DNA of 6,467 nt, from positions 1-6,467 of the forward strand of contig JALSPD010000175.1 in NCBI GenBank assembly GCA_026986135.1. The letters run 5' to 3'. The notes beneath the pieces are model-generated. The model was given only the letters and a program-made list of their open reading frames with translations, was not told the origin of the DNA and searched no databases. Below are positions 1 through 6,446 of the stretch, piece after piece; the first letter of the stretch is position 1; each line of letters opens with the position of its first letter. The position numbers were made by a program, and so were the translations under genes. This DNA comes from DHVE2 group archaeon (lineage in GTDB: Archaea; Thermoplasmatota; Thermoplasmata; Thermoplasmatales; Aciduliprofundaceae).

Positions 1-1135
1 TTCTCTCTTCCTCACTCATGGAGAATATGTTCTGCTCCACAGGATCTGGTGGATCCAATCCCTTTATTATACCGTCAAGGCCCGCAGCAAGCATTACCGC
101 AAATTGCAGATATGGATTCCCCGCGGGATCTGGATTTCTCAGCTCAACACGGGTTTTCATTCCTCTTCCAGCAGGCACCCTAATAAGCGCACTTCTGTTA
201 AGATTAGCCCAGGAGATATATACGGGAGCCTCATACCCCGGAACAAGCCTCTTGTAGGAGTTTACCCACGAGTTCAATATTGCTGTCATCTCCTCAGCAT
301 GATGCAACAATCCAGCTATGTAACGGAGTGCAACATCGCTAAGTTCCCATTTGCCATCAGGATCGTAAAACATATTTCTTTCCCCATCTGTACTTATAAG
401 GCTTTGATGAACATGCATCCCCGTACCATTTATCCCGTAAAACGGCTTTGGCATGAATGTGGCGTATAGCCCATGTCTGAGTGCTACCCTCTTGATCATC
501 GCCTTCAGGGTAAGTATTCTATCAGCAATCTTAAGAGCATAATCATACCTTAAATCTATCTCATGTTGTCCTGGAGACACTTCATGATGCGCCGCTTCAG
601 GATTGTATCCTAACTCGCTTAGAAGCCCTATGATTTCACTTCTTACCATCTCACCCTGATCAATGGGTCCGTAATCAAAATACCCAGCATAATCATTAGG
701 TTCAAGAACCGGTTTCCCGTCGCGCATCTTCAGGAGGAAAAACTCAAATTCAGGTCCTGTGCAAAAGCGATAACCTAATTTTTCAGCTTTTTCAAGTATC
801 CTCTGCAGTATGTATCTTGGATCACCTTCAAATCTGCGTCCATTTGTTGTGTATGTATCACATATCATCGTGGCGCTTTTGGTATCATCAGGAAGTATCT
901 GGAATGTTACTGGATCAGGGATTGCCCTCATATCGCTTTCATCAATAGTTGCGTATCCCACGATACTTGATCCATCAAAAACAATCCCTTCGCTAAGGGC
1001 CTTCTCCAGAATATCAGAGGGTATCATCACACTCTTTACCTGCCCCAGAATATCCATGAACTGAAGATGTATGTACTTTACCCCTTTTTCCTTTACCTTC
1101 TTAAGAACTTCCTCCTGCATGGACGTTAATGGCAT
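1..1135 (-). CDS. glnA: Glutamine synthetase type I-alpha (3' end cut off by window)
   Basis: Makes glutamine from glutamate, ammonia and ATP in the cytoplasm; the family forms dodecamers. I translated 378 codons by hand; comparison with the 444-residue B. subtilis enzyme suggests about 65 C-terminal residues lie beyond the left edge. Visible landmarks: VFDGSSI at 52-58 (D54 and S57 complete the neighbouring subunit's active site), metal ligands E129 and E131 in GPEFEFF, E185 and E192 around SPGQHEID, H241 in NGTGMHVH, the glutamate flap with E302 in VPGYEAP, and E331/R333 in RVELRNPDP. The roughly 25-residue insertion of adenylylated I-beta enzymes is absent after E131, so this is I-alpha. 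The ATG at 1135 matches the family N-terminus within one residue and lies 19 bases after the uppS stop. It has no good Shine-Dalgarno; an in-frame TTG at 1165 sits 2 bases after AGGAG and is a less likely alternative. T63 replaces the B. subtilis feedback residue Arg62. Confidence 0.96.
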   Translation of the reverse strand, partial: MPLTSMQEEVLKKVKEKGVKYIHLQFMDILGQVKSVMIPSDILEKALSEGIVFDGSSIVGYATIDESDMRAIPDPVTFQILPDDTKSATMICDTYTTNGRRFEGDPRYILQRILEKAEKLGYRFCTGPEFEFFLLKMRDGKPVLEPNDYAGYFDYGPIDQGEMVRSEIIGLLSELGYNPEAAHHEVSPGQHEIDLRYDYALKIADRILTLKAMIKRVALRHGLYATFMPKPFYGINGTGMHVHQSLISTDGERNMFYDPDGKWELSDVALRYIAGLLHHAEEMTAILNSWVNSYKRLVPGYEAPVYISWANLNRSALIRVPAGRGMKTRVELRNPDPAGNPYLQFAVMLAAGLDGIIKGLDPPDPVEQNIFSMSEEER

Positions 1136-1154
1136 TACCGATTTAATTTTTTCT

Positions 1155-1934
1155 CTATCTTCCAAATCTCCTGTGTCTTAGCTGATAGGAACGTATGGCC
1201 CTAAGGAAATCAATCTTTCGCAGAGTGGGCCAGTATACATCAGCAAAATAAAATTCAGAATAGGCACTCTGCCATAAAAGAAAATTGCTAATTCGTTCCT
1301 CTCCTGAGGTCCTGAAAATAAGATCTGGATCAGGAATATCACCTGTGTATAGATAGCTGCTGACAGTATCCTCGTCTATATCCTCTATTTTTAACTTTCC
1401 TTCTACGACATCTCTTGCAATCTTCCTTATGGCATCTACGATCTCTTCTCTACCACCATACGCAATAGCAACATTCAAAATAAACCGGTCATTTTTTCTC
1501 GTTTTTTCCTCCGCATATCGTATAGCTTCCCGTACCTCCTCAGGGAGCAGTTGAAGCTGGCCAATAACTCTAATTCGCATTCCATACCTATGCGTACGTT
1601 CATCATCCGCAGCCCTTTTGAGGGAATCAACAAAAAGACGCATTAAATGCTCAACTTCATCTCGCGATCTCAAAAAGTTCTCCGTGGAAAATGCGTAAAC
1701 AGTTACCACCTTTATGCCGACTTCCCTGCACCATTCAAGCACCTCCTCTAACTTCTTTCGTCCCTCTTCATGACCAAGAATTGAATCCATCTCTAACTCC
1801 CTTGCAAATCTCCTGTTTCCATCCATGATGATGCCAACATGTTGCGGAATCTTTCCCTTTTTTATCTCCTTTAGCAGCTTCGTTTCATATGCCCTGTATG
1901 CAGTATCCGCAAGGTTCTTTGTGATGGATGTCAT
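1155..1934 (-). CDS. uppS: Cis-prenyltransferase (undecaprenyl/dolichyl diphosphate synthase family)
   Basis: Soluble enzyme that extends an allylic diphosphate with isopentenyl diphosphate units in cis, giving the long polyprenyl diphosphate from which glycan carrier lipids are made. The 259 residues are a normal full length. Motifs seen, with E. coli UppS equivalents: HVGIIMDGNRRFAR at 32-45 (D38=Asp26, N40=Asn28, R42=Arg30), H55 in GHEEG (=His43), FSTENF at 82-87 (S83, E85, N86), YGGR at 159-162, IFRTSGEERISNFLLWQ at 206-222 (R208=Arg194, R214=Arg200) and E227 in AYSEFYF (=Glu213). The RRFGR ending is also typical. All catalytic positions are intact; Trp75 of E. coli is Phe87 here. The double Arg of MDGNRR is common in archaeal and eukaryotic members. 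No membrane segment is visible. The ATG at 1934 follows the upstream stop by 20 bases with a weak GGTG five bases before it. Product chain length cannot be read from the sequence; an archaeal dolichol-like carrier is inferred. Confidence 0.96.
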   Translation of the reverse strand: MTSITKNLADTAYRAYETKLLKEIKKGKIPQHVGIIMDGNRRFARELEMDSILGHEEGRKKLEEVLEWCREVGIKVVTVYAFSTENFLRSRDEVEHLMRLFVDSLKRAADDERTHRYGMRIRVIGQLQLLPEEVREAIRYAEEKTRKNDRFILNVAIAYGGREEIVDAIRKIARDVVEGKLKIEDIDEDTVSSYLYTGDIPDPDLIFRTSGEERISNFLLWQSAYSEFYFADVYWPTLRKIDFLRAIRSYQLRHRRFGR

Positions 1935-1954
1935 CCATACACCACTTATATCCC

Positions 1955-4900
1955 CTAATATTTATGCCTTTCCCGTTCGTTTTTAAAGAGCATGCCTATG
2001 AGAATCACAAGCAATATCGGCAGTATCATTACTGTGTTCAACTCAGGTACCGTTGTGGTATCCACGGCAGAATCATAACAGTCGCCAAGAAGAGAATCGT
2101 TTATTTCCATAGTAGTCTTTACATTTGTATCAGCCTTTACTTCAACCGCAATTTTTATGCTCTCTCCCCGGTTAATTGTAAAATCAGGGTTTCCATCACC
2201 ATCAACATCGTAATTTGAATCCACCCAATCCCATCCTGTGCCTGTATTGCTATAAGCCACAGTTTTCCAGGATGATCCATCCCATAGATACAGGGTAATA
2301 TTCACACTGGCATTGGAACTCACAAGAACCGTTACTATATCAACACCGCTTCCATTGTTCCAGATTGTGTGGTTATACCATACGTCTGTACCATAAGATT
2401 CATTATCGTGAGGAGAGATGGATATATTGCATGCCACTTTAAATGTCACCGTAGTACTGTTCTTAACCCCATTTGTTTCAATGGCAGTTATTTTTGCAGT
2501 GTATATGCCTACATACCCATCGGTGGGAATTGTATAATAAGCCATGTACTTCTGAATCCAGCCATAGTCATCTTCAAGTTCCATGTATTTAGATATTGTA
2601 TTTCCTTTGGGATCAGTGACATTCATGTATACCTTCGCTATGTCATAGGCACCGAACGGATCCTTAACATATGTTCTCACAACTACAGTTTCTCCAGCTC
2701 TGAATTCAGATTGCTCCTCATCTGTTGAGTAATTGTAGGTATCCGCCATTCCAGTCCATATGTAGGAGGTTGTGTTTATCTCTATTCTTGAAGGATAGTC
2801 AGTGGAGTTGAAATGCACATTCACATTACCTGGAGAAGTAAAGTTCATCTTAAGATAGCTTCCTCGGGGTATCTTAGATAATTTAGGAGATATTGCAAGT
2901 GTATACCACTGACTGCTCCATGAACCACCGATGGTAAAATCAGAATAGCCTACTAAGGTACCATCATCAAGATAAAGGGTTATGTTTCCAGAGGTGGATC
3001 TGAATTTTGTATTTTCCACATATATTTTAACGTATATATCCGTAGCAAGAACGAGATCATTCGCAAAAGGAGTGTTCATACTCCACGTTGCTGTAGCACC
3101 ATTCACATTTACATACACATCAGAGGTGCCAGAAGGTGATGTTGTATTAAGGAGATTATTGGTAGTAGAACCGTCACCCAAAAGATAAAGAGTTTTTATT
3201 TCATAAGTTCGTGCTTCAGAGGTGTCCGTAACCCTATCCTCCGGCTGAGTTGCCCCAGCAAAATGGCCGGTAGAGGAATTGGCTATGATGGTGAAAGATT
3301 CTTTATCACCCACATTTGCAAGGCTAAGATTCTCCTGTATAACTATTCTTTTTGAAGAGCCCTCATTAACAACAATGTCGGGATTTCCATCGCCATCAAA
3401 ATCATAGTCAGAGTTCACATACGTCCAACCACTACCAGGGGTGTACCTCGCCAATACTGGATCGCTTGAGGATGGAATCTTATTTCCATCTGAATCAAGA
3501 TATATGATTGTATCATAGTTAGGAGTATGCCCCTCTGCCATCTCAAAGTTCACAATCTCATCGCCATCTCCCTGATTTTTTATTATTTCTAAAAACCATG
3601 CTTTGTAATCTCCAGTGGGTACGAAAAGATACCTGTTCCACATTATATCCACATGGCTGTCAACATAGTACTCGCTAGAGTTGGTTGCAGTATTTCCCTC
3701 TTTATCTTTTGCTGTAACCGATATTGGATATACGCCTGTAAATGCATAGGTACCAGATCCATAATTCACACCATCAAGTGAAAATGAAAACTCAAACAAT
3801 TTGTAGCCTTCGCCTTCATCTACCACACTCATAGTAGATCCTGAAATTAGTGTGCTTCCCAGGGGATCTTTAACATCCAAGGTTGCTCCATCAATATGAG
3901 AAGATCCCAGAGGATCCGTAACATTGGCAAAAACATGCACTGTATCACCCTTTGCAAAGTATTCCGTCTCTTGAGTATTGTTTTCGGTGTATATCTCGTC
4001 CACGGTAATTCCGGTCTTTGAAATTATTGAAAGGAAAGTATCATCTGAAGTAACATCTGATCCGTTGTACTTTATGTCTATATAATCTTCTCCAGAACCC
4101 CACAGATCAGAGATAAACGTGAAGTTCAGAAGAAAAACAGACCCTTTAGGTGCCGTGCCATCCCCAACAATATCAAGCTGTAATACATTAGTCCCCTGAT
4201 TTATATCATTTTGAAGAGATTTGTTAGTATATGCGATTAATTTTTTATTATTATCCTGGGTATATGCATAAACAGAAATGTTCAGAAAATCCTGGCCGTT
4301 ATTGTCGTCTTTTCCATTTACCTGGAGAGTCACTACAGCGGAGGAGATGATAAGATCACCTGCCAGATTGTACTGGTAATACCACTCTGCATAATCCTTA
4401 TACCATTTATTGGAAGTACCCCATTCGGTAATCAATCTAAGAGTTTGATCGTTGCTTCCCTGAATCCAGTCCATATTACTTGGTTTGCCATTATTATCCG
4501 CGTGAAGATGGAAGGTATTTCCATATGTTGCTCTTGTGGTTCTTAAGGCCATATTTGATGAGTCGTAGTCTCTTTCCCAGTTGAAAATAGTTATCCACAC
4601 TTTGCCCTTCTCTATGCTCAGCCCAGTTGATAGCTCCATCGCATGATAACCAGAAGCAATACTTTTTATTCTCCCAACATAAATCCAGTTCCCTGACTTG
4701 AACTTGTACATCTTCGCCACATATATTCCACATCTCCCTGATATTGTAATCTTGTATTCCACAGGGAAGGGAACCCAGGAAAGATGTGCTCCTGCTGAAT
4801 TCCCGCCGAAATATATCTCCGCGGTATCGTTGCCATTCTTAGGCTTTACAGGTGGAGGGGGCCCTATGTATACACTCACATGCTTTCCCGCATAGGGTGA

Positions 4901-6439
4901 TGGAAAATCGTATGGTATTGTGGTGTTCAGCCATGTATCATTGCCAGCTGGATAGTCTATATAGCCATCCCCATCAACATCACCATTTGAATCTTTATCT
5001 GGCACACCATCATTATTGAAATCATGGGGGTATGGATCGTATTTATCGGGCACACCATCCCTATCGCTATCTTTAGGCATCCACTTTCTAACTATGGGAA
5101 CATCATCCCCACCCATAAACTCGCCGCGCACCTCAAAATACACCTTCTCAAGGTTTGGAGTGTAAGAGTAATTTACAAGGTCTATATTTGCGTCTTTTAC
5201 GTCCAGAACAGAGTCCATCATTCTGTCCTTCCAGTCACCAAAAGCACCATCAATAATTATACCGGAGGGGGGTGAGTAAAGATACACCTTTGATGTCTCA
5301 TAAACATATCCAAATTTAACATCCCTTGACTCTAAAACCACTTTGAAACTGATTGCTGTACCTGGAGCCCCAGAGTAATTAGCGGCGAATAGAAAAACAT
5401 CATTTTTTATTTTCTTATTTATTTTGAACTCAACATATTCATTTGTTCCCTGAGCAACATACGCCGCATTCTTCGTATTTAAAGTTGCATTTTTAATGTA
5501 TGCACCCTTTGAGTAGATAGTCATCTTCTCTAGGGTAAACTCAAGAGGCGATTCTATGCTTATTTCCAGCGCGTATTCACCATCTTTAATCACATCATGC
5601 ATCGTTCTAATTCTAACCTGGGCTGTGGGTTCATCCACATACAACTGTGGAGAGCGTATTTCCCCATTTGATTTTTTTAAGAACATCACTTTGGCATCAG
5701 GGGAGATGTGATTAAGCAAAAATTCTACATCTCCACGATTGTTGGCGTATACCATACCTGTTGCAGGGGTAAAATTCCACAGGTAATCTCCATTGGAATA
5801 TTTCCACAGTCTAGCACCTTTCAATGTACCATTCCACCCATAAAACTCCGCCACATAGGTGGCTTTTAGTCCATCAGCAAGGTATCCTCTGGACTCACCA
5901 TTATCTATCAGAACATAGTACCCCTCCGGAAGATTGAACATACCATTCTCATGAATGTAGAAGAAAAGAGAGCCAGAGATATATTTGTACTTATAGGTGG
6001 TATTCTCCAACGTATAACCACCTACAGATTTCCACTCCTCAAAACTACCGTCAATTCTGAAAGATGGAGCTTGGAAGTAGAACACACCATACACTATAGA
6101 CACTCCTAAAAGCAAAATTATCAGAAATGGCAATAATTTGAAGGTTTTTTTCTCTTCCTCCCGTATTTTAAATCCGCCAAAGCCGTTTACAAAACCTTCC
6201 TGGGAGATTATACCTGTATGATTTATTTCTTCTTTTTTTACCTTAACCTCTGCTTTCTTAACCCCTGTTTTGAGAGCAGCCCTGAATATTATATTAAAGG
6301 CATCCTTTTCAGGAATGCCAAGTATCCTGGAGATATCCTCTTTCTTAGCCTTTGCAATTTTCTGGAGATCATAGCCTTCCAGTGCAAGTTTTTTTGCCTG
6401 GTCTTTCTCAAGACCTATGGCGTCCATTATATCGTACAT
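1955..6439 (-). CDS. Giant membrane-tethered modular surface protein with cytoplasmic HhH domain
   Basis: I recognise the architecture but no named gene. Layout in residues: 3-58 helix-hairpin-helix-like domain; 59-100 charged linker; 102-123 transmembrane helix preceded by KKTFK, which places the N-terminus inside; 127-400 beta-rich region opening with IDGSFEEWK; 394-450 second IDGAFGDWK module; 457-495 three D-rich calcium-binding-type repeats; 526-535 proline-rich linker; 538-640 beta-rich segment; 641-1080 and 1081-1464 two copies of a three-module unit; 1465-1494 PEL motif, hydrophobic helix and basic tail. I count about 33 N-x-S/T sequons in the external part and only three Cys (570, 1337, 1454), as expected of a glycosylated archaeal cell-surface protein. 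Role is unknown: structural envelope, adhesion or glycan binding are all possible. No catalytic motif was recognised. The start is uncertain: the frame stays open to the right edge, GGGGAGG abuts this ATG, and ATG 6427 is an alternative. Confidence 0.9.
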   Translation of the reverse strand: MYDIMDAIGLEKDQAKKLALEGYDLQKIAKAKKEDISRILGIPEKDAFNIIFRAALKTGVKKAEVKVKKEEINHTGIISQEGFVNGFGGFKIREEEKKTFKLLPFLIILLLGVSIVYGVFYFQAPSFRIDGSFEEWKSVGGYTLENTTYKYKYISGSLFFYIHENGMFNLPEGYYVLIDNGESRGYLADGLKATYVAEFYGWNGTLKGARLWKYSNGDYLWNFTPATGMVYANNRGDVEFLLNHISPDAKVMFLKKSNGEIRSPQLYVDEPTAQVRIRTMHDVIKDGEYALEISIESPLEFTLEKMTIYSKGAYIKNATLNTKNAAYVAQGTNEYVEFKINKKIKNDVFLFAANYSGAPGTAISFKVVLESRDVKFGYVYETSKVYLYSPPSGIIIDGAFGDWKDRMMDSVLDVKDANIDLVNYSYTPNLEKVYFEVRGEFMGGDDVPIVRKWMPKDSDRDGVPDKYDPYPHDFNNDGVPDKDSNGDVDGDGYIDYPAGNDTWLNTTIPYDFPSPYAGKHVSVYIGPPPPVKPKNGNDTAEIYFGGNSAGAHLSWVPFPVEYKITISGRCGIYVAKMYKFKSGNWIYVGRIKSIASGYHAMELSTGLSIEKGKVWITIFNWERDYDSSNMALRTTRATYGNTFHLHADNNGKPSNMDWIQGSNDQTLRLITEWGTSNKWYKDYAEWYYQYNLAGDLIISSAVVTLQVNGKDDNNGQDFLNISVYAYTQDNNKKLIAYTNKSLQNDINQGTNVLQLDIVGDGTAPKGSVFLLNFTFISDLWGSGEDYIDIKYNGSDVTSDDTFLSIISKTGITVDEIYTENNTQETEYFAKGDTVHVFANVTDPLGSSHIDGATLDVKDPLGSTLISGSTMSVVDEGEGYKLFEFSFSLDGVNYGSGTYAFTGVYPISVTAKDKEGNTATNSSEYYVDSHVDIMWNRYLFVPTGDYKAWFLEIIKNQGDGDEIVNFEMAEGHTPNYDTIIYLDSDGNKIPSSSDPVLARYTPGSGWTYVNSDYDFDGDGNPDIVVNEGSSKRIVIQENLSLANVGDKESFTIIANSSTGHFAGATQPEDRVTDTSEARTYEIKTLYLLGDGSTTNNLLNTTSPSGTSDVYVNVNGATATWSMNTPFANDLVLATDIYVKIYVENTKFRSTSGNITLYLDDGTLVGYSDFTIGGSWSSQWYTLAISPKLSKIPRGSYLKMNFTSPGNVNVHFNSTDYPSRIEINTTSYIWTGMADTYNYSTDEEQSEFRAGETVVVRTYVKDPFGAYDIAKVYMNVTDPKGNTISKYMELEDDYGWIQKYMAYYTIPTDGYVGIYTAKITAIETNGVKNSTTVTFKVACNISISPHDNESYGTDVWYNHTIWNNGSGVDIVTVLVSSNASVNITLYLWDGSSWKTVAYSNTGTGWDWVDSNYDVDGDGNPDFTINRGESIKIAVEVKADTNVKTTMEINDSLLGDCYDSAVDTTTVPELNTVMILPILLVILIGMLFKNERERHKY
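1958..1971 (-). promoter_or_regulatory. Possible internal archaeal promoter (BRE/TATA-like) for uppS
   Basis: The minus strand reads AAAGGCATAAATAT across the last codons and up to the stop of the large gene. The ATAAATAT core is centred about 27 bases before the uppS ATG, the distance expected for a TATA box driving a leaderless transcript, and a purine-rich BRE-like stretch precedes it. The core is a modest match in an AT-rich stretch and overlaps coding sequence, so it may be chance. Confidence 0.3.
1958..2047 (-). other. PEF-CTERM-like C-terminal tail (residues 1465-1494)
   Basis: The last 30 residues comprise PEL, a hydrophobic helix (NTVMILPILLVILIGMLF) and a charged tail KNERERHKY. 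This three-part order matches archaeal PEF/PGF-CTERM tails that archaeosortases process, with Leu where the PEF consensus has Phe. If unprocessed, it would be a second transmembrane helix returning the C-terminus to the cytoplasm. Confidence 0.6.
2048..3199 (-). repeat. Three-module unit, copy 2 (residues 1081-1464)
   Basis: Divergent second copy. X2 (1081-1225) has TLYLLGDGS and PRGSYLKMNFTS, matching X1. A2 (1226-1335) has RAGETVVVRTYVKDPFG and a second DPKG again 16 residues later. B2 (1336-1464) has NNGSGVDIVTVLV and GTGWDWVDSNYDVDGDGNPD. The A motifs are 418 residues apart and the B motifs 398 apart. The C-terminal sorting-type tail follows directly. Confidence 0.7.
3200..4519 (-). repeat. 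Three-module unit, copy 1 (residues 641-1080)
   Basis: Protein-level repeat with three modules. X1 (641-809) runs from NTFHLHADN to FLLNFTF and the following strand. A1 (810-926) is Ig-like, with AKGDTVHVFANVTDPLG and a second DPLG exactly 16 residues after the first. B1 (927-1080) contains KNQGDGDEIVNFEM and GSGWTYVNSDYDFDGDGNPD. The same order recurs in the next 384 residues. Boundaries are approximate and the alignment was made by eye. Confidence 0.7.
4955..5071 (-). other. Three thrombospondin type 3/dockerin-like calcium-binding repeats
   Basis: Residues 457-495 hold three D-rich loops: DSDRDGVPD (457-465), DFNNDGVPD (473-481) and DVDGDGYID (487-495). The DxDxDGxxD spacing is that of EF-hand-like calcium loops in thrombospondin type 3 and dockerin repeats. 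Calcium binding is expected from the motif but not shown. They separate the second IDGxFxxWK module from the WLNTTIPYDFPSPYAG segment and the proline linker. Confidence 0.8.
5228..5254 (-). other. IDGxFxxWK motif 2 (start of second CBM9/DOMON-like module)
   Basis: Residues 396-404 read IDGAFGDWK and are followed by DANIDLVNYSYTPNLEKVYF and EVRGEFMGGDDVP. This repeats the IDGxFxxWK signature found 268 residues earlier, right after the transmembrane helix. The calcium-binding-type repeats come next, as if inserted in or appended to this module. Confidence 0.5.
6029..6058 (-). other. IDGxFxxWK motif 1 (start of first beta-rich, CBM9/DOMON-like module)
   Basis: Residues 128-137 read RIDGSFEEWK. 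The following 110 residues alternate short beta-strand-like segments (GSLFFYIHE, YYVLIDNGE, ATYVAEFYGWNG, DVEFLLN), a layout seen in CBM9/DOMON-like modules of extracellular proteins. Family assignment is by eye; ligand unknown. Confidence 0.45.
6071..6136 (-). other. N-terminal transmembrane anchor (residues 102-123)
   Basis: About 22 mostly apolar residues, starting LLPFLIILLLGVSIVYG, follow the charged stretch REEEKKTFK. The basic side faces the cytoplasm by the positive-inside rule, so everything after residue 124 should be outside. About 100 residues precede it, so it is a signal anchor and not a classical cleavable signal peptide. Confidence 0.85.
6266..6433 (-). other. Helix-hairpin-helix-like domain (residues 3-58 of the surface protein)
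   Basis: The pattern is two short helix-hairpin-helix-like halves: AIGLEKDQAKKLALEGYDL, then a linker, then EDISRILGIPEKDAFNIIF. The spacing of Gly, Ala and Leu resembles the HHH_5-type folds found in the N-terminus of RadA and in other DNA-repair and RNA-polymerase-associated proteins. It precedes the transmembrane helix on the basic, cytoplasmic side. Nucleic-acid binding is known for the fold; here it is only an inference, and protein-protein contact is an alternative. Confidence 0.6.
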
Positions 6440-6446
6440 CCTCCCC
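6440..6446 (-). promoter_or_regulatory. Shine-Dalgarno-like GGGGAGG at the large-gene start
   Basis: Reads GGGGAGG on the minus strand and ends immediately before the ATG at 6439, with zero spacing, which is too close to serve that codon. It lies 12 bases before the in-frame ATG at 6427 (residue 5), slightly long but possible. This favours either the second ATG as the true start, or a start outside the window with this purine run being coincidental coding sequence. Confidence 0.35.

Noticed and set aside
18..469. Overlapping plus-strand open frames of 79 and 121 codons
   Set aside because: They lie antisense to the well-conserved glutamine synthetase reading frame and show no recognisable domain; they are shadows of the real gene.
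810..1064. Plus-strand open frame of 84 codons
   Set aside because: Antisense to the glutamine synthetase N-terminal half, with no recognisable protein features.
1155..1165. TTG at 1165 as the glutamine synthetase start, using AGGAG at 1168-1172
   Set aside because: Spacing of only 2 bases is too short, it would overlap uppS, and the family N-terminus matches the ATG at 1135.
1935..1954. Terminator between the large gene and uppS
   Set aside because: The 20-base gap has no hairpin and no T-run on the minus strand.
1928..2218. Plus-strand open frame of 96 codons spanning the uppS/surface-gene junction
   Set aside because: Antisense to the coding end of the large gene; composition is that of a reverse-strand shadow (His, Tyr and Ile rich).
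2369..3188. Plus-strand frames of 119 and 68 codons inside the large gene
   Set aside because: Antisense to the repeated modules, whose conserved motifs prove the minus-strand frame; the hydrophobic look comes from antisense reading of polar codons.
2400..3700. Recent DNA-level duplication between the two repeat units
   Set aside because: The similarity is at protein motif level; codons for the shared DGDGNPD stretch already differ at several positions, so the duplication is old and not a recent repeat or assembly artefact.
4494..5275. Small frames on both strands (79 codons minus, 65 and 83 codons plus)
   Set aside because: All overlap the continuous large reading frame in other frames and have no start context or domain.
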